Shown: in pieces, positions 40,366-49,792 of the stretch
How positions within the stretch are numbered: the stretch's first letter is position 1
Layout of the letters: every line of letters begins with the position of its first letter
Assembly (NCBI GenBank): GCA_944391345.1
Contig: CALXTE010000010.1
Span: 1 to 59,068, forward strand
DNA from: an uncultured Alphaproteobacteria bacterium
Lineage (GTDB): Bacteria; Pseudomonadota; Alphaproteobacteria; RF32; CAG-239
DNA length: 59,068 bases
Reading direction: 5' to 3'
Program-made: the position numbers and the translations under genes
Notes under the pieces: model-generated
Database searches by the model: none
What the model saw: only the letters and a program-made list of their open reading frames with translations
Told to the model about the DNA's origin: nothing

Positions 40366-42069
40366 TTATCTGCGGCGCAGGAATGACGGAATCTCGAGGT
40401 TGAGTTTTTCATCATCGGTGCCGTTGCTTTCCGAAAAAGTCGGGGTCATTTGTTCGTAGCGTTCCATGGCCTCTTTCTTTTTGCGGTTGCGCTTGGCAAT
40501 GGAAAAGCCGGTAACACGTTCGATTAAAGTCGGTGTATATTCTTCATCATCTTCTTCAACAATCAGTTTTTCCGGTTCTTCGGCTGCCGGTTTTGGCGCA
40601 AAAGTGTTTGCTTTCGGAGTTGAAAACAATTCTGGTTCTTCTTCAACCATTTTTACGCTGCTTTTCGGGGCGAAATTGTTTTCGTTTGAGCTCAAGGCCG
40701 TTTCAAACTCGGTGACGGCGTCCTCGGGTTTGTTATTAATAATAGCTTTGAATAGAGAGGAAGCCTTGGGCATTTCGTTAATGACGGCTGATGTTTCATT
40801 TGCATTAAATTCTTCATCAGCGGGCACAGTTTCTTCCTCTACGGGAGAAGGTTCAACGGCCTCTTGGGTTTGGGTCTCTATTTTTATGGTCATCAGAGTT
40901 TCTTCCGTTTTGGGGGAGGATTCTTCTGATGTGGTTTCTTCGGTTATCGGCGTTGCTTTAGTTGCAGAAAATTTTTCGAGATTTGAGTCAATTTCTGCCG
41001 AAGGAACAACCGGTTTTTCAACTTCTTTCACGCCGTAGCTTTGTTCAATGTAACTTGCTATTTTGGCAGCTTGCGGCTGTTGCGGATGCGACTTGGCGTT
41101 TCCGCCGATGCCGGTGGCAACGATAGAAACACGAATCTTTCCGGCCAAGCTTTCATCAAAGCTGGAGCCAAAAATGATATTTGCTTCTTCATCGACTTCT
41201 TCTTTGATGCGGCTGGCGGCTTCATCAATTTCAAACAAAGTGATATCCGTACCGCCGGTGATGTTGATTAAAACGCCTTTAGCGCCATGCATGTTACAAT
41301 CATCAAGTAATGGGTTGGATAAGGCTTGTTCAGCGGCTTTGACGGCACGATCTTCGCCTTCGGCTTCGCCGGTGCCCATGATGGCTTTGCCTTTGTCTTG
41401 CATGATGGATTTGATGTCTGCAAAGTCAAGGTTGATTAAGCCCGGCATCATCATCAAGTCGGTAATCGAGCGAACGCCGGAATATAAAACATTGTCCGCC
41501 ATGATGAAGGCGTCGGCTAATGTGGTTTTTTTATCAGCAATACGAAACAGATTCTGGTTCGGAATGATAATGATACTGTCGACCGATTTGGTAAATTCTT
41601 CAACAGCGGCTTCAGCGGTTTCCATTCTTTTGCGGCCTTCGAACTGAAAAGGTTTGGTAACGACGCCGATGGTTAAAATCCCTTTGTCTTTGGCCAGTTT
41701 TGCTACAACCGGAGCTGCGCCTGATCCGGTACCGCCGCCCATGCCGGCAGTAATGAAAACCATGTTGGCGCCTTCGATTTCTTTTTCAATTTCTTCTTTG
41801 GCTTCTTCTGCGGCAAGTTTTCCGATTTCCGGACGAGCGCCGGCTCCAAGACCTTGGGTGGTTTGGAGGCCAAGCTGAATCTTGCGGCTGGCGTTGGAAT
41901 GAGCAAGAGCCTGAGAATCGGTATTTGCTACGATAAAGTCTACGCCTTCAAGATTTTGGGCAATCATGTTGTTGACCGCATTGCCGCCGCCACCGCCGAC
42001 GCCTATGACTGATATGCGTGGTTTTAAGTGGGTTATGCTGGTTTCCGGTACGGCTAGTTTGATAGACAT
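40366..42069 (-). CDS. ftsZ: cell division protein FtsZ
   Basis: A 567-residue tubulin-like GTPase that forms the Z-ring. The N-terminal GTPase core (about 1-330) has [10 protein letters not shown] and the tubulin signature GGGTGSG (residues 111-117). A long acidic, Thr/Glu/Pro-rich linker (about 335-540) separates it from the C-terminal peptide IPSFLRRR, which binds FtsA and other partners. The linker is long, as in other alphaproteobacterial FtsZ. It is the last gene of the dcw-like operon, 91 bases after ftsA. Confidence 0.98.
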   Translation of the reverse strand: MSIKLAVPETSITHLKPRISVIGVGGGGGNAVNNMIAQNLEGVDFIVANTDSQALAHSNASRKIQLGLQTTQGLGAGARPEIGKLAAEEAKEEIEKEIEGANMVFITAGMGGGTGSGAAPVVAKLAKDKGILTIGVVTKPFQFEGRKRMETAEAAVEEFTKSVDSIIIIPNQNLFRIADKKTTLADAFIMADNVLYSGVRSITDLMMMPGLINLDFADIKSIMQDKGKAIMGTGEAEGEDRAVKAAEQALSNPLLDDCNMHGAKGVLINITGGTDITLFEIDEAASRIKEEVDEEANIIFGSSFDESLAGKIRVSIVATGIGGNAKSHPQQPQAAKIASYIEQSYGVKEVEKPVVPSAEIDSNLEKFSATKATPITEETTSEESSPKTEETLMTIKIETQTQEAVEPSPVEEETVPADEEFNANETSAVINEMPKASSLFKAIINNKPEDAVTEFETALSSNENNFAPKSSVKMVEEEPELFSTPKANTFAPKPAAEEPEKLIVEEDDEEYTPTLIERVTGFSIAKRNRKKKEAMERYEQMTPTFSESNGTDDEKLNLEIPSFLRRR

Positions 42070-42160
42070 TCTTCTTATTTCTCCAATGTTTTATTTTTCT
42101 CGTTGGGTTTAGTATAGAGAAAATTCATTAAACAATAGTTAGCATGCTTTATTTTTATGA

Positions 42161-43414
42161 TTAAAAATTTTGTTTCATCCAGTCAAAGATTTTGCCGAAT
42201 CCGCTGCTGCCGCCCGAGGCTTTGTTAATGATTTTTCCGGGTTTTTTTTCGGTGTAGTTCAGGGCGAAAAGCAATAATCCAACCGCGGTGGAAAATGACG
42301 GATTATATAAATTTTCGGGCAAGGTTAATACATTGCGCGGTTTGCCCAGCCGAACTTGTTTGTCCAGAACCATGGCGGCGACGTCTCTGATTCCGGATAA
42401 ACAAGAGCTGCCGCCGGTTAGAACCACGCGATGGCTCGGGCTGCCTCTTAGCCCATGGTCTTCTAGTTTGCGGTTTACCAGTTCAAACATTTCTTCAACA
42501 CGCGGGGTGATGATGCTTATTAATTCGGCTTTGGGGACTTGTTTGATTGAGCTGTCGTCTTCTTCTCCGACAGGGTAAACGTTTATGGTTTCTTCTTTGT
42601 CCTTACTGGTCATGAAAGCGCAGCCATGCAAGGTTTTTAATCTTTCGGCATGCGTGAAAGATGTGGTCAAGCCCCAAGCAATGTCGTTGGTAATATTATT
42701 GCCGCCGACAGGCAAAGCTGAGAAATATGTCGGGTGTCCGTGTTTGAAACTGCAGATGCTGGTGGTGCCGCCGCCAATGTCAACAATCGTGGCGCCGAGT
42801 TCCATTTCATCTTCAACCAAGCAAGATAGTCCGGATGCATAAGCTGAAAAAGCTTTTTCAGCAATTTCAAGATGGGCATTTTCGATTATGGTTTGTTCGT
42901 TGCGGAACATGATGTCCGGTATCAGCCCGAGTAATATATCAACCGAAAGCTCTGAGCCATAAATATTGCGAGGGTCTTTAATTTCTTCTCCTTCATCGCA
43001 ATGATAGCCCATCGGAAGGCAATGGATGAGTTCGTGGCCTTCGACGTTTATTTTATGAATGCCTTTTTCGATAACTTTGTTTATGTCATTCTCGTTTATC
43101 GGACGATTTTTGTTAATGGAAATGGAGGCGCTTTTGATGGTGCTTTTTATTTTGTCTCCGGAAACATTGATGATAACGCGATCTATTCTTTCATTAGCCA
43201 TTTGTTCGGCGGTTTCTACGGCATTGCAGACGGCGAGCGTGGCTTGATTTAGGTCTGTAATGACGCCGTTTTTGATGCCTTTGGAAGCGTTATATCCGTA
43301 ACCGACTACGTTTATTCTTTTATCGCGGCTGATTTTGGCGATGATGCAGCATACTTTTGATGAGCCTATGTCTAAGGCGGCTACAGTCGTTAGTCGGTTA
43401 AATGAATGATTCAC
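42161..43414 (-). CDS. ftsA: cell division protein FtsA
   Basis: A 417-residue actin-like ATPase that tethers FtsZ to the membrane. It has the start VAALDIGSSKVCCIIAKI, the ATP-binding VDIGGGTTSICSF, and a C-terminal amphipathic helix (GKIFDWMKQNF) for membrane binding. Shine-Dalgarno AGGGG lies upstream. It is 12 bases after ftsQ, in the usual order. Confidence 0.96.
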   Translation of the reverse strand: MNHSFNRLTTVAALDIGSSKVCCIIAKISRDKRINVVGYGYNASKGIKNGVITDLNQATLAVCNAVETAEQMANERIDRVIINVSGDKIKSTIKSASISINKNRPINENDINKVIEKGIHKINVEGHELIHCLPMGYHCDEGEEIKDPRNIYGSELSVDILLGLIPDIMFRNEQTIIENAHLEIAEKAFSAYASGLSCLVEDEMELGATIVDIGGGTTSICSFKHGHPTYFSALPVGGNNITNDIAWGLTTSFTHAERLKTLHGCAFMTSKDKEETINVYPVGEEDDSSIKQVPKAELISIITPRVEEMFELVNRKLEDHGLRGSPSHRVVLTGGSSCLSGIRDVAAMVLDKQVRLGKPRNVLTLPENLYNPSFSTAVGLLLFALNYTEKKPGKIINKASGGSSGFGKIFDWMKQNF

Positions 43415-43426
43415 TTTTTTCCCCTT

Positions 43427-44308
43427 TTATAACTTTTGTTCTTTGGTGGCTGCTTTTTTACGCGGCTTTCCGGTCTTTTCTATTGTCACAATTACTTTCT
43501 TGGGTAATCTTAAATCGATTTTGGTTAATTTACGTTTAAGAATGTTTTTTTCAGCATTTATTTTTATTAATTTCTTCCAAGCTTGTTCAACATTTTTTTC
43601 GGGGAGCATAATGGTGATGCCGTGCTCTATGTCGTCTAAGATTATGTTCCAGCGGCGCTCGGAGATATAGTTTGCGGCTTTAATGCGTTTGAAGATTTCA
43701 GACCCGTCATTTATGATGCTGAGCAGATTGTTGATGTTTTCGGGGGCGCCGGCACCGACTATTAATAAAATTTGTTGCGGTGGGATATAGTCTGCTTCAA
43801 TGACGTTTCCGTCCTCATCTATCGGATGGAATCTTTCGTTATATTGCCAGAGGCTTTTGACCTCATGCTCATCAATGTCTATTTGGATAATATTCGGGAA
43901 AAAGCTCTTTTTAACGGCAACATTTTTTACCCATGGCAGCTGTTCAACTTGATAGCGAATATCATTTAGGTTTGCTTTTAAGATGTTGTCTTGGCGGGTG
44001 AGGCCTATGGCATTGTTTATTTCTTCTATCGTGGTGTGGTGGCGGCCGCGAATGATGATGTCGTCTATTGTGAAGCCGAGGTGGCTGCTCAACTCATATA
44101 GAGAATCTTGAAAGCTTATCAGCTGTTTGTTAATTAAGTCGTTTTTTAGGGTGAGGGTCACAGAAGCCAGAAAAAATATTATGCCCAAGATTATGGCATT
44201 GCCAATCAGTCGATAGGGAAATTCGCACGGCAAGGTGACAACACTGTTTTCCGGTGCTTTTTTTTCTTCTGTCGGGGAAGGAGATGTTTTTTCTTCTTCG
44301 GTGTTCAT
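43427..44308 (-). CDS. ftsQ: cell division protein FtsQ
   Basis: A 293-residue bitopic protein of the divisome, with a Pro/Glu-rich cytoplasmic start, one membrane helix (about 31-53), and a POTRA domain (about 75-145: FTIDDIIIRGRHHTTIEEINNAIG). It links FtsB/FtsL and FtsA. The position between murB and ftsA is normal, except that ddl, often between them, is absent. murB ends 4 bases upstream. Confidence 0.92.
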   Translation of the reverse strand: MNTEEEKTSPSPTEEKKAPENSVVTLPCEFPYRLIGNAIILGIIFFLASVTLTLKNDLINKQLISFQDSLYELSSHLGFTIDDIIIRGRHHTTIEEINNAIGLTRQDNILKANLNDIRYQVEQLPWVKNVAVKKSFFPNIIQIDIDEHEVKSLWQYNERFHPIDEDGNVIEADYIPPQQILLIVGAGAPENINNLLSIINDGSEIFKRIKAANYISERRWNIILDDIEHGITIMLPEKNVEQAWKKLIKINAEKNILKRKLTKIDLRLPKKVIVTIEKTGKPRKKAATKEQKL

Positions 44309-44312
44309 CTTT

Positions 44313-45242
44313 TTATGCTTCTTTATTAATCCCTATTTTTTTGACTTCCCATTCCAGTGTGATGGCGGTTTCTGCTTTAACGCGTTTGATAATTTCTTCT
44401 CCAAGGTCTTCAATGTCTTTGGCGGTGGCATTGCCGGTGTTTACCAAAAAATTGCAATGCTTTTTAGAGACTTTGGCGCCGCCGATGCTTAAATTTGCAC
44501 AGCCTGATTTTTTGATTAATTCCCAAGCTTTCAATCCTTCGGGATTTTTAAAGGTGGAGCCGGCGGTTTTTACATTATGCGGCTGACTTTTTTGACGTTT
44601 GTTTTTCATCTCGTTTATTTTTTCGAGAATGATTTGCGGTTTTTCGGGGTGGGTTTTAAAAGTGATGGCGGTAATTATCCAATCTTCAGGAAAAAAGCTG
44701 CTGCGGTATGAAAGCTGCAAGTCTTCAACCGGAATCTCTTTTATTTCACCGATGTCGTTAATGACTTCGGCACTGATGATAACGTCTTTTACCTCGGTTC
44801 CGTAGCAGCCGGCGTTGGTTTTTATCGAGCCGCCGATGGCTCCGGGGATAGTGGTTAAAAACTCCAGTCCGCCGCATTCTTCTTTGAGCAATATTGACAT
44901 AAGGTCAACGTTTCTGAGGCCGGCTCCGCAGGTGAGTTTATCTCCGTCTTTTTTATATTTTCTAAAGGCGGGAGAATCCAGTTTGATGACAACGCCGGGG
45001 ATGCCGCCGTCGCGTACCAGCAAATTTGAGCCGCCGCCGATGACATATAGCGGTATGTTACGCGGGCGATTGGCCATGAAAAAGCTTAAATCTTCTTTGT
45101 CTGCCGGCAAGTACATTATTTCTGCAGGACCGCCGACGGCAAACCATGTGTGTTTTTTCATTGGCTCATTTTCTTTGTATTTGCCTCGGACCGAGGGTAA
45201 AAGGTCTAAAATCGGTGATTTTTCTTTGAACAGGTTAAACAT
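44313..45242 (-). CDS. murB: UDP-N-acetylenolpyruvoylglucosamine reductase MurB
   Basis: A 309-residue flavoenzyme that reduces the enolpyruvyl group to give UDP-MurNAc. The FAD motif VIGGGSNLLVRDGGIPGVVIKL and the PGAIGGSIKTNAG block are intact; the C-terminal SIGGAKVSKKHCNFLVN is typical. I start at ATG 45242 (AGGAG 8 bases upstream); this overlaps the end of murG by 8 bases. murC, which usually separates murG and murB, is missing. Confidence 0.95.
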   Translation of the reverse strand: MFNLFKEKSPILDLLPSVRGKYKENEPMKKHTWFAVGGPAEIMYLPADKEDLSFFMANRPRNIPLYVIGGGSNLLVRDGGIPGVVIKLDSPAFRKYKKDGDKLTCGAGLRNVDLMSILLKEECGGLEFLTTIPGAIGGSIKTNAGCYGTEVKDVIISAEVINDIGEIKEIPVEDLQLSYRSSFFPEDWIITAITFKTHPEKPQIILEKINEMKNKRQKSQPHNVKTAGSTFKNPEGLKAWELIKKSGCANLSIGGAKVSKKHCNFLVNTGNATAKDIEDLGEEIIKRVKAETAITLEWEVKKIGINKEA

Positions 45243-46356
45243 TTTGCGGCTCCTGTTTGATGACTTTATCTTCAATCGCATTCGCAAGGCGTTCGGCAGC
45301 GTTGGTGATGGCTATTTGTTTTGCTGCTTGTGACATCGATTCCAGTTCTTGAGGATTGTCCATTAAATCATTTAATTTGTCTTTTAGCCAAAGAGAGGTG
45401 AAGTCCGTTTGCTTTACAACAATGGCGGCTTTGTTTTTTTCGAGTTCGGCGGCGTTTCCGCTTTGGTGGTCATCTGCGGCGGTCGGCAGCGGAACTAAAA
45501 TTGACGGCAACCCAGCGGCGGCAATCTCACTGACGGAAGAAGCGCCTGCTCGGGATATAATCAGCTGACTGTTGGCATATAAGTCAGCCATGTTGTCAAA
45601 AAAGTGCGAGATTGTGATGTCTATATCACTTCCTTGATAGTCTTTTTTTAGGTCATCAACATCTTCTTTGCGGCATTGCTGATAGACTTTTAGGCGTTTT
45701 CTTTTTTCTATCGGCAGGGAGCTTAATGCGGAAGGCAAAATACTGCCGAAAATTTTTGCGCCTTGGCTGCCACCCAAGACTAATAGCTGAAATTTGTCAT
45801 TAGCAACGGTGTAAGGTTTATGGTGTAAAGCGGCAATGTTTTCTCTTATCGGCATGCCGGTTACAATATTTTTGACCCGTGACGGTGCATATTTGACCTT
45901 TGTAAAGCTTTGGGCAACAAAAGTGGCGTATTTGCTCAAGAAACGATTGGTGCGGCTCATGACTGAATTTTGTTCATGAATGATGAGCTTTTTTCTGAGC
46001 AGAATCGCGGCCAGTGCGCAAGGGAAAGAGGCATAGCCGCCAAAGCCGACAACGCAGAGCGGTTTTTCTTTTATCAATACGATACAAGCCTGCAAAGTTC
46101 CAAGGGCAAGTTTGAACAAACTTTTTAATTTGAAAAGGTAAGACTTGCCGACCAGAGCTCCGGATAAAACTGCATAATTCGGCATTTCTCCCAGTTTGCC
46201 GTGGTAGTTGTTTTGGCCGCGGGAATCTGTGACCAGTACCAAACGATAGCCGCGCTTGCTTAATTCTTCGGCCAGAGCTTCAGCCGGATAAACGTGGCCT
46301 CCGGTGCCTCCGGCGGTTAATATGATTAAGCCTTTATCTTCAGTCTTCTGATTCAT
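45235..46356 (-). CDS. murG: UDP-GlcNAc-lipid I transferase MurG
   Basis: A 373-residue peripheral membrane glycosyltransferase that makes lipid II. The N-terminal TAGGTGGHVYPA loop and the donor-site region (LVLGGSQGA; SRAGASSVSEIAAAGLPSILVPLP) are intact. Start ATG 46356 has GAGGAC upstream and overlaps the end of ftsW by 17 bases; overlap with murB follows. This is a tightly coupled ftsW-murG-murB stretch. Confidence 0.96.
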   Translation of the reverse strand: MNQKTEDKGLIILTAGGTGGHVYPAEALAEELSKRGYRLVLVTDSRGQNNYHGKLGEMPNYAVLSGALVGKSYLFKLKSLFKLALGTLQACIVLIKEKPLCVVGFGGYASFPCALAAILLRKKLIIHEQNSVMSRTNRFLSKYATFVAQSFTKVKYAPSRVKNIVTGMPIRENIAALHHKPYTVANDKFQLLVLGGSQGAKIFGSILPSALSSLPIEKRKRLKVYQQCRKEDVDDLKKDYQGSDIDITISHFFDNMADLYANSQLIISRAGASSVSEIAAAGLPSILVPLPTAADDHQSGNAAELEKNKAAIVVKQTDFTSLWLKDKLNDLMDNPQELESMSQAAKQIAITNAAERLANAIEDKVIKQEPQNV

Positions 46357-47476
46357 CTTTGTCCTCCGCATTTACGTTTTTGCGTGTTATTGCCAGTAGC
46401 ATTCCCATGCCAAGAGCGGTTGCCAGTAAGGATGAGCCTCCGTAAGATATGAAAGGAAGTGTCATGCCTTTGGTCGGCATGAGGTGCAGGGTGGAGGCCA
46501 TGTTTATAATTGCTTGTAATCCGAATGAGGCCGATAAGCCGGCTGCCGAGAGTATGATAAACAAGTTGCTGTCTTTGAGGGACAAAATCATGGCGCGAAT
46601 GACAATAGCTGCATAGATACCGACAATTATTAAACATAAAAATAGTCCGAATTCTTCTCCGGCAACGGCAAAAATAAAGTCTGTATGTGCGTCGGGAATG
46701 TTGGCTTTGACCACACCTTCTCCGGGGCCGCGACCGAAAATGTGGCCGTTGCTGAACGCTTCAAGCGATTTTCTGACTTGATAGCTGAGTTCTCCTCCGG
46801 AAGCCAAAAATTGTTCGACACGATTGTGTACATGGTCAAAGGTAAAATAGGCCAGTACTAAAAGCACGACACCGGCAGCGCCGAATATTGCCACAAAGGT
46901 TAAGGACAAGCCGCTTAAAAATAACTGAAAGCCCCAAATTGCGGTGACCACAATCGACATTCCGACATCAGGCTGGAGTGCCAAAAGGCATATGGTTAAG
47001 CAGTAAAGCCCAAAAGATAACACATCTCCGGGGAAGTCGTTGTGCCGTTTTTGCCCTTCAAAAAGCCAAGCTGCAACAACTGCAAACAGAGGTTTGATAA
47101 ATTCTGAGGGTTGGAGTGAAATGCCCATTATTCTTATCCAGCGGGAGGCGCCTTTGGTGGCTTCACCACAAAACAGCGTGGCAATCATCAGGCATATCAC
47201 GATGACAAAGCCAATAATTGATAAGCGCCTGATGGTCTTTAGATTTTGCATGGATATCAGAACCATTAAGCCATAAGCAATCGGGATAAAAACCAGTTGG
47301 CGTTTGATAAAGTGAAAAGTATTGGCGCCGATGCGGTTGGCAACCGAGGGGCTGGCTGAGAAATTTAGAAATATGCCGAAGATGATGAGTACCGTGACAA
47401 GCGAGAGCAAAACCTTGTCTACGGTCCACCACCAGTTGCTGATTAAGCTTCGGCTATTGCGAGAGAATTTTATCAC
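46340..47476 (-). CDS. ftsW: peptidoglycan polymerase FtsW
   Basis: A 378-residue SEDS-family protein with about ten membrane spans. It polymerises lipid II at the septum together with FtsI. The family signature at the C-terminus (PTKGMTLPFISYGGSSLLATALGMGMLLAI) and KRQLVFIP at the start are present. It begins 4 bases after mraY. murD, usually between them, is missing. ftsI is not in the window. Confidence 0.93.
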   Translation of the reverse strand: MIKFSRNSRSLISNWWWTVDKVLLSLVTVLIIFGIFLNFSASPSVANRIGANTFHFIKRQLVFIPIAYGLMVLISMQNLKTIRRLSIIGFVIVICLMIATLFCGEATKGASRWIRIMGISLQPSEFIKPLFAVVAAWLFEGQKRHNDFPGDVLSFGLYCLTICLLALQPDVGMSIVVTAIWGFQLFLSGLSLTFVAIFGAAGVVLLVLAYFTFDHVHNRVEQFLASGGELSYQVRKSLEAFSNGHIFGRGPGEGVVKANIPDAHTDFIFAVAGEEFGLFLCLIIVGIYAAIVIRAMILSLKDSNLFIILSAAGLSASFGLQAIINMASTLHLMPTKGMTLPFISYGGSSLLATALGMGMLLAITRKNVNAEDKDESED

Positions 47477-47480
47477 GCTT

Positions 47481-48533
47481 TTATTCTCCTATTTTGCACA
47501 AGGACAGAAGGCCGATGATGGTCAGCTGCAAGCCTATTAACCAAAAGCGCAAGACAACGGTGGTTTCTTTCCAGCCGAGTTGTTCAAAGTGATGATGAAT
47601 CGGTGCCATCAAAAATACGCGGCGTTTGGTTCTTTTGTACCAGAAAACCTGGATGATATCAGATAAGGCCTCGATTACAAAAATTCCGCCGATAATGGCC
47701 AGTGCAATTTCATGCTTGGTTATGACGGCGATTGTGCCGAGCAGGCCGCCCAGAGCCAAAGAGCCGGTATCTCCCATGAAGATTTTGGCCGGAGGGGCAT
47801 TAAACCATAAAAAGCTGATGCAGCCACCGATGACCGCGGCGCAAAGCACAGCAATTTCTCCGCTGCCGGCTATGGGGGTGACATTGACATAAGTGCTGAA
47901 ATCTGTTCCACAGGCATAAGCAATCAGCATAAAAGCGAAAAAGGCAATCGTGCATAATCCTCCGGCCAGTCCATCAAGTCCGTCACTTAGGTTTACAGAA
48001 TTGGCGGTGCCGACAATCACAAACATGGCAAAAGGAATGTAAAACCAGCATAAATTAAGTGCCAGGTTTTGAAAATACGGAATGCTCATGGCAAAGCGTG
48101 TTTCGGCCGCCGTGGCATAGCTGATTAAGCCGATGGCCAGAATCGAGGCGCCAAATTCCATCATCAGGCGATGGGGGCCGGTGATGGCGAGTGAACTGTT
48201 TTTGCTGACTTTGATATAGTCATCAGCAAAGCCGATTAAGCCGTAAATCAGATAGATGAACAAAGCGCTTAAGACAAAAGCATTTGTTAGAGAGCACCAC
48301 AAAAGAATCGATACCAAAGAGCTTCCGATGATTAAAAGTCCGCCCATGGTCGGGGTGCCTTTTTTGGTCTCAAGGTGGCTCTTGGGGCCGTCTTCTCTTA
48401 TCGGTTGACCTTTGCCTTGGTGGTGTTTGGCAAAAGCAATGAATTTTGAGCCGAATGACAGCCCTAGAATCAGTGCGGTGAAAAATGCAAATAAGGCTCT
48501 GAAACCTATCGAATCGATTATATTTTCAAGCAT
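47481..48533 (-). CDS. mraY: phospho-MurNAc-pentapeptide transferase MraY
   Basis: A 350-residue integral membrane enzyme that forms lipid I. Ten spans are predicted; catalytic motifs are intact: GFADDYIKV, NSVNLSDGLDGLAGG and FMGDTGSLALGG, and the histidine-rich loop APIHHHFEQLGW. It is the first gene of this minus-strand cluster. The upstream neighbour is a terminated ptsN, not murF/murE. Confidence 0.97.
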   Translation of the reverse strand: MLENIIDSIGFRALFAFFTALILGLSFGSKFIAFAKHHQGKGQPIREDGPKSHLETKKGTPTMGGLLIIGSSLVSILLWCSLTNAFVLSALFIYLIYGLIGFADDYIKVSKNSSLAITGPHRLMMEFGASILAIGLISYATAAETRFAMSIPYFQNLALNLCWFYIPFAMFVIVGTANSVNLSDGLDGLAGGLCTIAFFAFMLIAYACGTDFSTYVNVTPIAGSGEIAVLCAAVIGGCISFLWFNAPPAKIFMGDTGSLALGGLLGTIAVITKHEIALAIIGGIFVIEALSDIIQVFWYKRTKRRVFLMAPIHHHFEQLGWKETTVVLRFWLIGLQLTIIGLLSLCKIGE

Positions 48534-48617
48534 GGTTGTTCCTTAGTTCTGAAGCGTGATTTTGAATAGTATTACCTTAGCGAAAATATCTAAAATAAAG
48601 ATTAAGATTGCTAACAA

Positions 48618-48653
48618 AAATCCCCTCAAATTTTTTTTGTTTGAGGGGATTTT
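48618..48653 (-). terminator. terminator of the ptsN end of the lpt operon
   Basis: AAATCCCCTCAAA (48618-48630) pairs with TTTGAGGGGATTT (48641-48653). On the minus strand it is followed by a T run. It separates the kdsD-ptsN operon from mraY. Confidence 0.85.
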
Positions 48654-48668
48654 GTTGCATTTGAATTT

Positions 48669-49112
48669 TTATTCGCTCAGCACGGCATAAGCTTCATCTT
48701 CATTTTTCGCGCGGCGCAATTTTTCGCAACTGTTTTCATCTTTTAATAGGCGAGAAATTTGGGCCAAAGCGGTCAAGTGATCCGCTCCGCTCGAATCCGG
48801 AGATATCAACATAAATACCAAGTCTATCGGTTTGTTGTCGATTGCTTCATAATTCATCGGAGATGACAGTCTCATGAAAATGCCATAGATCTTATCCAGA
48901 TTTTCTAAGCGGGCATGGGGAAGAGCCGTGCCGCCACCGAATCCGGTCGTGCCTAAGTTTTCACGCTCAAGCAGAGCGTCAAAAATTGTGCGCTCGTCTA
49001 TGCCGCATAAGGCAGAAGCTTTTTCTGCCAATTCTTGCAGCAATTGACGCTTGCTACCGGCTTTGATATCAAGATAGATACTTTTTTGATTAATGATATT
49101 TGCGATTTTCAT
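48669..49112 (-). CDS. ptsN: PTS IIA-like nitrogen-regulatory protein PtsN
   Basis: A 147-residue IIA(Ntr) protein. The phosphorylated histidine is in TALPHARL (about residue 66), within GTTGFGGGTALPHAR. It belongs to the Ntr branch, which signals nitrogen and potassium status. It follows hpf by 17 bases and is the last gene of the kdsD-lptCAB-rpoN-hpf-ptsN group, a typical arrangement. Confidence 0.94.
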   Translation of the reverse strand: MKIANIINQKSIYLDIKAGSKRQLLQELAEKASALCGIDERTIFDALLERENLGTTGFGGGTALPHARLENLDKIYGIFMRLSSPMNYEAIDNKPIDLVFMLISPDSSGADHLTALAQISRLLKDENSCEKLRRAKNEDEAYAVLSE

Positions 49113-49129
49113 TTTATGAAGCCTTCGCC

Positions 49130-49699
49130 TTATGCCTTGGGTTCAACCCAGCCGATGTTGCCGTCTTTGCGGCGATAAACCATGCTGATGTGATTGTTGG
49201 CGCTGTTTTTGAACAAAATGGCGCATTCATCAGCCAGGTCCATTCTCATAACGGCTTCGCTAACCGTGCAGACAGGAATGTTTGCTTCTGTTTCTGCAAT
49301 GGTTAAAGGCGCATCTTCGTTAATGTCGAGCTCTTCGTCTTTTTCAATCAGCGGGAAAATTGCCTGATGTGCAATTTCGGCCTCTTCCAAGCCGGCTTTG
49401 CCTTTGTGGTCATTTAATTTGTTTTTGTGGCGACGCAGGCGGGTGGCAATGTGCTGATTGGCCGAATCAAACGCAGAGTAAGGATCGGCACAGGCTTCGC
49501 TTGAACCTTTTAATACAATATTTTTCGCAGGGTGTACGGTAACTTCTGCTAAGAATTCTTCGCCTTCTTTTGAAAAAGCGACCGTGCAGCTTATCGGTGC
49601 CGGAAAGTATTTGTTGACGGAATTCATAATTCCTTCTTCAACATGTTTGCGCAGTCTGTCACCAATGTCTACTTGTTTTCCTGTTAATGAAATTTGCAT
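49130..49699 (-). CDS. hpf: long-form ribosome hibernation promoting factor
   Basis: A 189-residue protein. The N-terminal HPF/YfiA domain (about 1-100) binds the 30S decoding centre; a linker leads to the C-terminal dimerisation domain (about 130-185: SEAVMRMDLADECAILFKN). This is the long form that gives 100S disomes, common in Alphaproteobacteria. AAGGAAA precedes the ATG. It lies between rpoN and ptsN. Confidence 0.94.
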   Translation of the reverse strand: MQISLTGKQVDIGDRLRKHVEEGIMNSVNKYFPAPISCTVAFSKEGEEFLAEVTVHPAKNIVLKGSSEACADPYSAFDSANQHIATRLRRHKNKLNDHKGKAGLEEAEIAHQAIFPLIEKDEELDINEDAPLTIAETEANIPVCTVSEAVMRMDLADECAILFKNSANNHISMVYRRKDGNIGWVEPKA

Positions 49700-49792
49700 G
49701 TTTTTTTCCTTACATTAATTAATAAAAATCTTTCTTATTTTAGTGTTCCGAATCTATCTCATTTTTCTGAAAATAGCAAGCTTATTTTTGTT

